The position numbers were made by a program, and so were the translations under genes. A DNA stretch of 64,000 nucleotides, from assembly GCA_021770615.1 (NCBI GenBank), contig JAETQR010000016.1, positions 1 through 64,000 of the forward strand, in the 5' to 3' direction. The notes under the pieces are model-generated. The model did not search any database. It saw only the letters and a program-made list of their open reading frames with translations, and was not told the DNA's origin. Below are positions 50,953-58,989 of the stretch, in pieces; within the stretch, counting starts at the first letter, position 1; the number at the start of each line of letters is the position of its first letter. Source of the stretch: Lachnospiraceae bacterium (GTDB taxonomy: Bacteria; Bacillota_A; Clostridia; Lachnospirales; Lachnospiraceae).

Positions 50953-53355
50953 TTAGTCTGGACGGTTCCAGAAGGAATGAAGGATTTCTTTCATTCCTTT
51001 TTTGTTTGTAATATGGTAGGGGATCCATTCTTTGGGAAAGAGTTCAAGGTAACTTCTCTGGGTAAAGCGTTCATCCAAAAGAAGGATAGCCCCTTTATCA
51101 CTGGCGGTCCGTATTACCCGGCCGCCCGCCTGAAATACTTTATTGATACCGGGATACAGATAGGCGTAATCGAAACCATTTCCCTTTTTTGCATCGTAAT
51201 ACCGTTTAAATAATTCCCGTTCATTGCATACCTGGGGAAGGCCGGTTCCCACGATCGCTGTGCCGATCAGGCGGTCTTCTTTCAGGTCGATTCCCTCACC
51301 GAAAATGCCTCCCATCACGCAGAGTCCGACAAGGGTGTGGTCGTTTTCAGAATCAAAAGCATTTAAAAAAGCCTCTTTTTCCAGCTCATCCATTGACTGG
51401 CTCTGAATGATGATGTCTGTATCTGCCGGAACGTTCATACAGGCATGGACGTGGTTTAAAAACGCATAGGAGGGGAAAAAGACCATATAATTTCCCTGTC
51501 TGGCGGCGATAAATTCCTCGATATAAGAGGCTATTTTTTTGTATTCATGCTCGTTTCTCCGGGTGTATTTGCTTGTCACATCATTGGCAATGATCACTTC
51601 CCGCTGTGTTTCCTGAAAGGAAGATTTGGCGTAAACGGCGTAGTCATCCTCTGTGGTGGAAAGCTGTTCCCTGTAATAACGGACCGGCAGCAGAGTGGCG
51701 GAAAAGAAAGCAGTTCCACGGGCGTGCTCCAGTGTGTCTTCCAGACGGGCAGAAGGATCCATGCACTGTAGTTTAATGCGAAAATTATTTTCAGGATCAT
51801 AGTCTGTATAAATCTTGTATTTGTCGTCTAAAACGTCGTAAATATTCAGAAAATGGCGAATGTCAAAAAAGAAATTCAGTATCGTTTCCCGCTCTGGCAG
51901 ATCATGGATTTCTTTCGTGAATAATTCATAGCTGTTTATGACTCTCATGAGCTGAAAACTAAACGAGGAGATATCGTCGATCACTTCAAATTCATCGCAT
52001 TGGTGTTTCCAGTCCAGCATGGTTTTGTTGCATTTTTCGATGGAGGCGATGAATATTTTTATGATGTATTGGACCTCCGGCGGATAGGATTTATGGGATT
52101 CCGCTTTTAAGATTCGTTTCACTGCAAGGAAATGTTCTTTTACAAGAACAGCGCTGTACATTTCTCTGGCACGCTCTACCAGATTGTGTGCTTCATCAAT
52201 GAGAAACAAAAAAGAATCTTTTTTCCCATCTGAGAAAAAACGGCGCAGATAGACATTTGGATCAAATGCGTAATTGTAATCGCAAATGATGCTGTCGGCA
52301 AAAAGCGCGGCATCCAAACACATTTCAAACGGGCATACCTGATGTTTTTCGGCATAGGAAAGGATTGTATCCCGGTCCATGTTTGTCTCGTGGATGAGCA
52401 GGTCATATACGCTGTCATTTACCCGGTCATAGTGGCCTTTGGCGTAAGGGCAGGAGACGGGATTACAGTCAGGGGTTCCCTCCAGAAAACAAAGTTTCTC
52501 TTTAGAGGTTATCGTCAAATATTTAAAATTTAAGTTCTGGGCGGTAAGCAGTTGAAAACATTCCTGTGCGACCGTCCGGGTGATCGTCTTGGCAGTCAGA
52601 TAAAAAATACGGTCTGCCAGTCCCTCGCCGACTGCTTTTACGGATGGAAATACGGTAGATATCGTTTTTCCGACACCAGTGGGAGCCTGAATAAATATTT
52701 TTTTCTTTCGTTCCATCGTTTTATAGACGCAGGCAGCCAGATGGCGCTGCCCTTCCCTGTATTCAAAAGGAAATTCCAGATTTTGTATGGAGGTATTCCG
52801 CTTTTGTTTCCAGTCATACTCATAGACAGCCCATGGTTCATAGCGGTTGATCAGTTCTTCAAACCAGGTCCGGATTTCCAGATTCGTGTAAGTTTCTTTA
52901 AAACGACGTTCTTCTTCGGATTCCAGATGGCAGTAAGTGACCTGTACGGAAATGAAGGCCGGATTTTCTTTTTCGCAGATCATATAGGCGTAGCACATGG
53001 CCTGTGCTTTGTGGACAAAAAGGGGCTCTTTCAGCTGATGGATATCCATATATACCCCTTTTATCTCATCCACCATGATTTCAGAACCGTCACGCAGGAT
53101 CCCATCGGCCCGTCCCTCTATTTTTAGTTCAAAAGTATCGGCCGTATCTTTGCTTTTTAGTTTGACGCACGTAAATAAAGGCACCTCTGCCTCATAACCG
53201 ATGCCCATTCGTTTCTGTATTTTTCTGTGGATCTTATTTCCCAGCGCCATAGCTTCTGTGTTCTTCACACCAAAACCAGTAGAGTTGATATCTCCTTCCC
53301 GAAAGATAAATTCCACCAGTGTCCGCACTGAGATTTTTACGGTGTTTATATCCAT
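50953..53355 (-). CDS. DinG/XPD-like superfamily 2 helicase
   Basis: This 800-residue helicase has a nuclease-like N-terminal region (MVDEIKGVYMDIHQL then HKAQAMCYAYMI, PD-(D/E)XK-like), Walker A QAPTGVGKTISTVFPS, DEAH box FLIDEAHNLVERA, and XPD-type cysteines (CFLEGTPDCNPVSCPY, CPFEMCLDA), suggesting an iron-sulfur cluster. Motif VI is GRVIRTASDKGAILLLDERF. It is a DinG/XPD-like DNA helicase with a Cas4-like or PD-(D/E)XK N-terminus, of the kind seen in Clostridia for DNA repair. There is no ribosome binding site before the ATG at 53355; the promoter layout suggests a leaderless message. Confidence 0.9.
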   Translation of the reverse strand: MDINTVKISVRTLVEFIFREGDINSTGFGVKNTEAMALGNKIHRKIQKRMGIGYEAEVPLFTCVKLKSKDTADTFELKIEGRADGILRDGSEIMVDEIKGVYMDIHQLKEPLFVHKAQAMCYAYMICEKENPAFISVQVTYCHLESEEERRFKETYTNLEIRTWFEELINRYEPWAVYEYDWKQKRNTSIQNLEFPFEYREGQRHLAACVYKTMERKKKIFIQAPTGVGKTISTVFPSVKAVGEGLADRIFYLTAKTITRTVAQECFQLLTAQNLNFKYLTITSKEKLCFLEGTPDCNPVSCPYAKGHYDRVNDSVYDLLIHETNMDRDTILSYAEKHQVCPFEMCLDAALFADSIICDYNYAFDPNVYLRRFFSDGKKDSFLFLIDEAHNLVERAREMYSAVLVKEHFLAVKRILKAESHKSYPPEVQYIIKIFIASIEKCNKTMLDWKHQCDEFEVIDDISSFSFQLMRVINSYELFTKEIHDLPERETILNFFFDIRHFLNIYDVLDDKYKIYTDYDPENNFRIKLQCMDPSARLEDTLEHARGTAFFSATLLPVRYYREQLSTTEDDYAVYAKSSFQETQREVIIANDVTSKYTRRNEHEYKKIASYIEEFIAARQGNYMVFFPSYAFLNHVHACMNVPADTDIIIQSQSMDELEKEAFLNAFDSENDHTLVGLCVMGGIFGEGIDLKEDRLIGTAIVGTGLPQVCNERELFKRYYDAKKGNGFDYAYLYPGINKVFQAGGRVIRTASDKGAILLLDERFTQRSYLELFPKEWIPYHITNKKGMKEILHSFWNRPD
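50972..51002. terminator. Terminator hairpin shared by convergent genes
   Basis: AAGGAATGAA (50972-50981) pairs with TTCATTCCTT (50989-50998) and is followed by TTTTTG. It lies inside the last codons of the minus-strand helicase gene and just past the CvfB gene, so it terminates CvfB transcription. Confidence 0.8.
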
Positions 53356-53390
53356 GGGTCTATTGTATCAGAATTTTGGGGAAATGTATA
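53355..53390 (-). promoter_or_regulatory. Putative leaderless promoter of the helicase gene
   Basis: On the minus strand, TATACA (53385-53390) and TACAAT (53362-53367) are 17 bases apart with TGA before the -10. The start of transcription would be expected at 53355, the A of the ATG start codon. No ribosome binding site is present between them. Confidence 0.6.
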
Positions 53391-53446
53391 GGGGGGAGGA
53401 TTTTTGTGGGGTTTTGTCGATTGGTTGGAAAAAACAGGATGATATT

Positions 53447-53516
53447 TGTTGGATATTGTTGTAATTTGTCGAAATGCGTCGAACGAAAGTTCGAAAAAAT
53501 GTGCTATAGCTATAGA
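53447..53516 (+). promoter_or_regulatory. Tandem Spo0A-like boxes and promoter, cassette 2
   Basis: Four repeats keep an exact 10-bp period: TGTTGGA (53447-53453), TGTTGTA (53457-53463), TGTCGAA (53467-53473) and CGTCGAA (53477-53483). The last extends as GTCGAACGAAAGTTCGAA, which is also a dyad. A TATAGA -10-like hexamer is at 53511-53516. It faces the region with the decayed lipoprotein and the cassette at 54410. Confidence 0.75.
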
Positions 53517-53962
53517 ATTTAAATTGTAAGTGTTGTATAATAAATTATAAGAGAATATGTTGTTAGGTCAGTTTTATTTGAGATTACTTTGAAGGGAATT
53601 ATTTATGAAAGTAAGTAAATATAGATATATTTTTTCGCGGTAGGTGTGTAAGAGACAGTCTTTATATAATACTAAATTATACAGATGCAATAGAGGCGTT
53701 CGAACAATACATTGAAAAGATTGTAGATATTTTGTGAAATACGAACATTTGAGAGATTAACAGTGGGGATAGAATGGTGTTATCAGAGGTAACCTTCATT
53801 TTGGAGTTTGTTTTAAAAGATGGGAAGATGGAGAGGTTTTGTTTTTAAGGAATAACTTGCGTATAAGGACAGAATTTACAGTGGGATAAAAAGGCAAGTT
53901 GGTATTGGAAGAGCAGGATAGAAAGATTTAAGAAAGACGGGAGATTTGAAGTGTGCCCATAG
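53517..53962. other. Gap region, no intact gene
   Basis: This AT-rich stretch has no intact reading frame. A short in-frame start MKVSKYRYIFSR at 53605 stops after 12 codons and a frame-shifted TDAIEAFEQYIEKIVDIL follows; this may be a decayed gene, but it is too short to identify. The 0A-type promoter fires into this region, so the transcript leader of cassette 2 would be long, or the active promoter is elsewhere. Confidence 0.5.
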
Positions 53963-54220
53963 AATAAAGAAAATGAAATTTTCTTAGAAGAGCCAAATGT
54001 GGTCATATATGATTCGGTTGAGTATTGAGTAGGATGTTTTAATGAGAGAAAGGATCATTAAAGAGCAAAATCTTAAGATAATCCATGATGGGGATAAAAG
54101 CAATTATATAGCAGATTCCTGGTAGGGAACAGAGATAAATTATGTGATTTTTATGCATTAAATACAGATGTTTTAGATGGTTTTCGTATCAAACTGATTT
54201 AACGTATATAGAGAAAAGGG
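53963..54220 (+). pseudogene. Decayed lipoprotein paralog
   Basis: Broken frames match the lipoprotein family of this window. At 53963 NKENEIFLEEPNVVIYDSV matches FLPEDLNVILYDP of the lipoprotein at 54831; then, after a stop, a deletion and a frameshift near 54140, ADSW-stop-GTEINY matches SDFCRGAQIDY and CDFYALNTDVLDGFRIKLI matches ADFYALITDMEDADHIKL. The last stop falls at the expected family C-terminus near 54217. It is therefore a truncated, frameshifted paralog, just upstream of the intact cassette. Confidence 0.75.
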
Positions 54221-54409
54221 AAAATAGGGGACAATAATGAATGTCAGTCATGTTATGGGAAACATTGTATATTAAAATGTTTCTCATGACTGATAATAGA
54301 TTACTAGGAGGTGGTATAAGGAGAAAGTAAAACACAAAAGTGTTTGATAGGAAAGGTTTTAGATTGTTTATATGGAACAATACAAAACAAAGATATGGAG
54401 GAAATGAGT

Positions 54410-54769
54410 ATGATTAAGAAAAGATTAGTAAAAGGAATATGCGGACTGGCTATGGTCGGAGGAGCGTTGTTGGGAATGATTTCTCCTGCAATGGAAGCAG
54501 AAGCAAGAGTAGATTCAGCTGAAGTCAAAACAAGAGTTAGATCGGGAAAAAGAGAATTTTGGACAGCTGTAAGCGGATATAATGTAGGGAGATATCGTCT
54601 TTATGGATATCTAAATCGTTCTATAGATAATAAAGTTTGTTCGATGGGGTCTCAAACAGGAACTGGTAGAATTTTCTTTTCAACATCTCCTTATTCTACT
54701 AATGAAAAAGATGGTTACACAGTAGGTAGTTTTTATGCTAAAGGACTTGAGGAATTGAATGTAAAATAA
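54410..54769 (+). CDS. Small secreted protein, cassette 2, unknown
   Basis: This 119-residue protein is the counterpart of the protein at 23100. It has a Sec signal peptide (MIKKRLVKGICGLAMVGGAL then MISPAMEAEA) sharing the VGG and AEA features with the first cassette protein, and a mature part of about 87 residues rich in Tyr, Ser and Arg (GYNVGRYRLYGYLNRSIDNK, then TSPYSTNEKDGYTVGSFYAK). It ends ELNVK, compared with TYSVK. Sequence similarity in the mature part is weak, but length, layout and the following lipoprotein are the same. The ATG at 54410 has GGAGGA at 54397-54402. No family is recognised; a secreted bacteriocin, toxin or signalling protein is possible. Confidence 0.78.
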   Translation: MIKKRLVKGICGLAMVGGALLGMISPAMEAEARVDSAEVKTRVRSGKREFWTAVSGYNVGRYRLYGYLNRSIDNKVCSMGSQTGTGRIFFSTSPYSTNEKDGYTVGSFYAKGLEELNVK

Positions 54770-54774
54770 TGTTA

Positions 54775-54810
54775 TTCAGAGTTGCAGAATTTCGATTCTG
54801 CAACTCTGAA
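54775..54810 (+). promoter_or_regulatory. Perfect 16-bp hairpin with TTCG loop between secreted protein and lipoprotein genes
   Basis: TTCAGAGTTGCAGAAT (54775-54790) and ATTCTGCAACTCTGAA (54795-54810) form a perfect 16-bp stem around TTCG, a very stable RNA tetraloop. AAGGAGG follows at once, without a T-run. It could attenuate transcription or protect the upstream transcript so that the secreted protein is made in excess over the lipoprotein. Confidence 0.8.
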
Positions 54811-54830
54811 AGGAGGTTTGAGTTATAATT

Positions 54831-55943
54831 ATGAAAAGAATTATTTTGTTATTTATGATGTTCTCTTTAATTTTTTGTTCCTGTGGAAAAGAGCAATCAA
54901 TAGAGGAGACAAACGCAACAGGAAAATATTCGATTTCATCGGCAAATGAATACGAGATAGAGTGGGTAGACACATCCAAACTGGCTCCTGTTGATAGGGT
55001 CCTTTTTAATGTGGTGGATTCTGAGCTTTGTTTTATGCAGTCAATTCTTGTCTCACGGGATGAAAATGGTAGAATGAAACATAGATATGAGGAGATTTCT
55101 TATGATATGGTTTCCGAGGAGTGGTCGGAATCAAAGGAACTTTCAGCAATGGATGAGATTAATCGTCAGGGATTTGCCACTATGTTTCGGAAAGCGTCAG
55201 ATGGGACATGGTATTTTTTGTTTTACCGATGGGATGAAAAATTAAAACGTCATAGTAAAATAACTCTTTCCAGACTGACGGGAGATGGGAAGATTGAGGA
55301 TATACAGATTCCGGTGGACTTTATAGATGAGAAAATGGAGATAGATTCTTATAATATCCGGAGTGATGAAAAAATCTGTATCAAAGTGTACCCAGAGAGT
55401 AAGAGTGATGGGGGCTTTTTGCCGGAAGACTTAAATGTTATCTTGTATGATCCCGTAACAGGTAAATTTGAATACGGCGGGGACTTATTGATGGGAGGAT
55501 ATGATTTATTGTCAGTCGAAGATGAGTATTTCTATCAATCCATGGTTGGTGGAAAATGTGGATATGCAGTAAAAACGATGGACACAGGAGATGTGGTTCA
55601 GAGGGAGATGTATTGTGCGGGCGAGACACCAGAAGGTGGGTGGACGAATGACTATATAAATTCTCCATATGATACATGTGATGAGGAAAATAATCTGTAC
55701 ATACTTAACACTGGTGGGATTTATGGCGGCTATTATAAAGACAGTGAGTTGAAAAATATCGTACCGGCATCAGTTCTGGATAAGTTGAATCTTTCTAGGA
55801 TGGGTGATTTGGAGACATCAATTTATATGTCAGACTTTTGTCGGGGAGCTCAGATAGACTATGCAGACTTTTATGCACTTATAACAGATATGGAAGATGC
55901 CGACCATATCAAGCTAACCTTGGCCCATATAAAGGAAAAATAA
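54831..55943 (+). CDS. Lipoprotein, paralog 4 of 4
   Basis: This 370-residue lipoprotein has signal peptide MKRIILLFMMFSLIFCSCGK with lipobox Cys in FCSC. It is a distant paralog of the three lipoproteins at 23464-27075, most visibly at GGIYGGYYKDSELKNI, SDFCRGAQIDYADFYALITD and the blocks MVSEEWSESKELSAMDE and TMFRKASDGTWYFLFYRWDE. The repeated strand blocks again suggest a beta-propeller. It follows the small secreted protein through the hairpin and precedes the adenylation cluster by 26 bases, so it is likely cotranscribed with both. The start ATG is 15 bases after AGGAGG, a long spacing. Function unknown. Confidence 0.85.
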   Translation: MKRIILLFMMFSLIFCSCGKEQSIEETNATGKYSISSANEYEIEWVDTSKLAPVDRVLFNVVDSELCFMQSILVSRDENGRMKHRYEEISYDMVSEEWSESKELSAMDEINRQGFATMFRKASDGTWYFLFYRWDEKLKRHSKITLSRLTGDGKIEDIQIPVDFIDEKMEIDSYNIRSDEKICIKVYPESKSDGGFLPEDLNVILYDPVTGKFEYGGDLLMGGYDLLSVEDEYFYQSMVGGKCGYAVKTMDTGDVVQREMYCAGETPEGGWTNDYINSPYDTCDEENNLYILNTGGIYGGYYKDSELKNIVPASVLDKLNLSRMGDLETSIYMSDFCRGAQIDYADFYALITDMEDADHIKLTLAHIKEK

Positions 55944-55969
55944 CAACACATAAAAAGATGAGGTTACCT

Positions 55970-57193
55970 ATGAAAAAAGAATTAATACAGCGGGCGTATG
56001 AAGAAATCCCCTTTCTCTCGGAAAGACTAAGAGGCACAGAGATTGACTGGAATCTGCCGGAGGGGGAATTTGAAAAAATTCCTCCTCTGGAAAAGGAGGA
56101 AATCGCAGCAGACGTCCTTCGTTTGATACCGCCCCGTTATCTGGCAGATTTATATGGTGGGAATCTTGTTCGGACAAACACTTCCGGCTCGACCGGGAAG
56201 TGCCTTGAGATCTACTGGAGTATGGAAGACTGCAGGCGTTCCCTGTACCCATTATGGTTTTACCGAAAAAAATTTTATGGTATCTGCACATGGGACAAAC
56301 GATGCCAGTTTTATACGATTTCCAGACCGGGGCCGGAGGAGGAAAAGGTTAGATACCGGGCCTATGGATTGGAGTTTAGTAAAACTGACCTGGATGAAGA
56401 GAGACTGGTCTGGATTTATAAGGAGATGAAAAAATATGAGCCGGTCTGGATGATCCTGCAGCCCTGTATCGCGGAACTCTTGTGTCTGATAAAGGAAAAG
56501 TATGGATTACCGGAGTTAGATTCTGTGCGTTATATCGAAATGACCGGAGAAATGCTTTCGAAAGAATTGAGAGACCGGATCAAAAAAACATTTCACTGCA
56601 CGGTGGCAAATCAGTATGGGATGAATGAGGTGAATTCGATCGCCTATGAGTGTCCGGACGGAAATCTCCACTGCATGGATGAAAATGTGGTCGTTGAGAT
56701 ATTAGATGAGGACGGAAATGTGTTGCCGGATGGGAAAGAGGGAAATATTTATGTGACGACGTGTCATAACCGGGTTATGCCTTTTATACGTTATGGGACA
56801 GGAGACAGAGGGGTGCTGGAGACGACGCAGTGCAGATGCGGATGCAGAGGGAAGGTACTCCGCCTGCTGAGCGGAAGAAAGAATGAATGGGTTCTTACAA
56901 GAGACCGGGAAAAAGTAACACCCTATGTATTTATGCGTGCGGCCGAGGCAGTCAATTATCTGACGGATTTTAGCATTTTACAATACGAGGTCATACAGAG
57001 AGACTATGACGATTTTCTGGTGAGGATCGTTCTGGACGAGCCGGTGGAGGGGATCCCGGAGTTATTTGTGGAAAATATCGGCCATGCCAGTTTGCAGGAT
57101 GCCCGGTATGAGTTTTGTTTTGAGAATGAACTTTTTCCGGATGAGACAGGAAAGAGAAGTTTTTTCAAAAACCGAATCAGGGCAGATGAGTAA
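55970..57193 (+). CDS. PaaK-like adenylate-forming enzyme A
   Basis: This 407-residue protein is in the phenylacetate-CoA ligase (PaaK)/CapK-like branch of adenylate-forming enzymes. The ATP-binding loop is TNTSGSTGKCLEIYWS at residues 69-84, the aromatic-loop motif is ANQYGMNEVNSIAYECPDGN, and the C-terminal part has a Cys-rich turn QCRCGCRGKVLRLLSGR. It probably activates a carboxylic acid for transfer to the carrier protein encoded next. The ATG at 55970 follows GATGAGGT; a longer in-frame reading to 55838 overlaps the lipoprotein gene and is rejected. It is closely similar to the protein at 61453. The substrate is unknown. Confidence 0.85.
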   Translation: MKKELIQRAYEEIPFLSERLRGTEIDWNLPEGEFEKIPPLEKEEIAADVLRLIPPRYLADLYGGNLVRTNTSGSTGKCLEIYWSMEDCRRSLYPLWFYRKKFYGICTWDKRCQFYTISRPGPEEEKVRYRAYGLEFSKTDLDEERLVWIYKEMKKYEPVWMILQPCIAELLCLIKEKYGLPELDSVRYIEMTGEMLSKELRDRIKKTFHCTVANQYGMNEVNSIAYECPDGNLHCMDENVVVEILDEDGNVLPDGKEGNIYVTTCHNRVMPFIRYGTGDRGVLETTQCRCGCRGKVLRLLSGRKNEWVLTRDREKVTPYVFMRAAEAVNYLTDFSILQYEVIQRDYDDFLVRIVLDEPVEGIPELFVENIGHASLQDARYEFCFENELFPDETGKRSFFKNRIRADE

Positions 57194-57225
57194 TATCAGA
57201 AACAAAAGGAGGGAATTCATGAGAA

Positions 57226-57471
57226 ATGGATAGTATTTACGAAAGAATCACCGAGCTTATTTTGTTAAATGCTCCGAACGAGCCAGAAGAACCACTTAAC
57301 GAGGATACCAGGCTTCTCGAGGATCTTGGATACGATTCGATTGCGATGATGAGCCTGTTAGTAGATGTGGAGGAAGAATATGATTTTGAGACGGAGGACA
57401 TGGAAGAAAGTCTGAAAGCATTTGAAACCGTAAGGAACTTTGTGGAGTTTGTCAGAAAGAATGTGGAGTAA
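57226..57471 (+). CDS. Acyl carrier protein
   Basis: This 81-residue protein is an acyl/peptidyl carrier protein. The phosphopantetheine serine is Ser38 in LEDLGYDSIAMMSLLVDVEE, the usual LGxDS motif. It is strongly acidic. It lies between PaaK-like enzyme A and the 57492 protein and is distinct from a housekeeping AcpP in sequence context (not beside fab genes). An ATG at 57219 near the GGAGGG (57208-57213) opens a four-codon frame (57219-57233) that overlaps the true ATG at 57226 and may modulate its translation. It probably carries the activated acyl or aminoacyl group. Confidence 0.92.
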   Translation: MDSIYERITELILLNAPNEPEEPLNEDTRLLEDLGYDSIAMMSLLVDVEEEYDFETEDMEESLKAFETVRNFVEFVRKNVE

Positions 57472-57491
57472 TCATAAGGAGAGGATAAAAG

Positions 57492-58457
57492 ATGCATGAA
57501 GGACACATATTACCGATCCGGGAGCCATTGCTAAAGGCGTATCTGCATATCGGCATGCCGTTTAGCATTCTTCCGGAAGAATTTGAAAAAAACGGCTGGG
57601 TATACAATACATATATTCAGCTTGTTTATCACGATGAAAATCCAGCGGATGCTTTTATGGATTTTACCCAGCAAAGGTTCTGGGAAGAACATAATGTATT
57701 TACAAAGGGTTTTTTTAGTTTTCCGGCGGGAACAGAGGAAGAGCGTATGGAAATGCTAAAAGAGTGGAAGCGGTTTATAGACATGGGGTATTACATATTT
57801 GGTGATTGGGATGAGTATTACATCCCGGATACGCCGTTTTATGAAAAAAGTTTTTTCCGGCATTACTTTTTTGCCTATGGTTATGAAAATGGGGAAATCT
57901 GTGTGGAAGGATATCTTGCGGATGGCCACTGGCATCGGTTCCGGGTGGAGGAAGAGGTGTTTTTACAGGCAGTTCTTTCGGATAAAGACAGGGATAAAAA
58001 CGGATATGTCGGAGTGAATTTTTATCGCCCGAGAGACAGCAGATATTTTCATTTTGATCTGGACACGGTAAAAAGGGAGGTGCAGGCTTATCTTGGCAGT
58101 GAGGGAGAAAATGCAGCGCTTTCTTATGGTGTGAGTGCGACGGAAAGATTTTTTGACGATATGACGGGCGCTATGAATGCGGGTGCTGACTTTCCGATCC
58201 AGTCGGTGTATATCATTTATGAGCATAAGTTGATGATGCTCAGGCGCATTGAGTACATGGCGTCAGTGAACACCGGATGCACGGAAGAAGATGTACAGGA
58301 TTACAAAAAAGTCGTAGACCAGATCTTTTCTGTCGTATGCAGTTGTGTCAAATACAGAATGATAAGAAAGTTAGCCCATGTAAATAAAGTAAGTGAAAAA
58401 ATAGAGGATGCCATGAAGTCAGAGCAAACGATATTAAGGAGAATTTTTGATGAATAA
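57492..58457 (+). CDS. Unknown protein of the ACP cluster, BtrH-like tail
   Basis: I cannot name this 321-residue protein with certainty. The central part WEEHNVFTKGFFSF, FIDMGYYIFGDWDEYYIPDT and HYFFAYGYENGEICVEGYL resembles a family of about 300-350 residues that I associate with NRPS and ACP clusters in Firmicutes (butirosin BtrH N-terminal-like), but no catalytic residues can be assigned. The same block, shorter, recurs in the next protein (58450). No membrane helix or signal peptide is seen, so it is cytoplasmic. AAGGAGAGGATAAAAG precedes the ATG. It may transfer or release the acyl group from the carrier protein; that is inference. Confidence 0.65.
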   Translation: MHEGHILPIREPLLKAYLHIGMPFSILPEEFEKNGWVYNTYIQLVYHDENPADAFMDFTQQRFWEEHNVFTKGFFSFPAGTEEERMEMLKEWKRFIDMGYYIFGDWDEYYIPDTPFYEKSFFRHYFFAYGYENGEICVEGYLADGHWHRFRVEEEVFLQAVLSDKDRDKNGYVGVNFYRPRDSRYFHFDLDTVKREVQAYLGSEGENAALSYGVSATERFFDDMTGAMNAGADFPIQSVYIIYEHKLMMLRRIEYMASVNTGCTEEDVQDYKKVVDQIFSVVCSCVKYRMIRKLAHVNKVSEKIEDAMKSEQTILRRIFDE

Positions 58458-58974
58458 ACTTTCTATAAATACAGAAGTAAAAGATTCGACAGATGCAGCT
58501 ATGCTGCTTACAAAGGCAGTATTATCCTCGGAGATGGCGGAAAAGATCAGAAAGAGACGCATAAAAGAGATTCCGTTTTACGAAGATCTGTCTGTGTTTT
58601 CCCACGGGTTTTTTGAGTATTATTTTGGCGGGAAGGATGTGACGGATTCGCTTGAAGAAGTATTCCGGGATATTAAAAATTTTATTGATGCCGGATATTA
58701 TATCCTGATCGGGGAGGACTGGGGGAAGCGTTTGATCATTTATGGGTATGAGGAGGAAATGGTCTGTGTTATGGGAACTGCTGAAGAAGATGAGGCACGG
58801 ATTTTTCTGTATGAAGAAAAAATCGGTGAGTTGTTGAAAAAATCGGGATTTTTTGAGGGGAAAAGAAGGGATGAATACCTTCGTCTGCGAACCCTGAAGG
58901 AAAATCCTGCATTTTCCGATGAGAAAGGCGGAGTGATCGGATTTTTAAAGGGCTTTCGGAAAAAGAAATCATGA
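58450..58974 (+). CDS. Unknown protein sharing a domain with its neighbour
   Basis: This 174-residue cytoplasmic protein overlaps the end of the previous gene by eight bases. It shares the block VFSHGFFEYYFGG, NFIDAGYYILIGEDWG and LIIYGYEEEMVCVMG with the 57492 protein (there VFTKGFFSF, FIDMGYYI, FAYGYENGEICV), so the two are distant paralogs. The C-terminus is charged (KGFRKKKS). AAGGAG at 58436-58441 supports the ATG at 58450 over a TTG three bases earlier. The function is unknown; coupling and shared domain suggest that it partners with the larger protein. Confidence 0.68.
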   Translation: MNKLSINTEVKDSTDAAMLLTKAVLSSEMAEKIRKRRIKEIPFYEDLSVFSHGFFEYYFGGKDVTDSLEEVFRDIKNFIDAGYYILIGEDWGKRLIIYGYEEEMVCVMGTAEEDEARIFLYEEKIGELLKKSGFFEGKRRDEYLRLRTLKENPAFSDEKGGVIGFLKGFRKKKS

Positions 58975-58989
58975 CAGGTAGGTGACGTT

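Noticed and set aside
53605..53757. Possible radical SAM maturase remnant (MKVSKYRYIF then SLYNTKL)
   Set aside because: The start resembles the usual beginning of such enzymes, but no CxxxCxxC cluster or later domain is visible, so the match is too short to claim.
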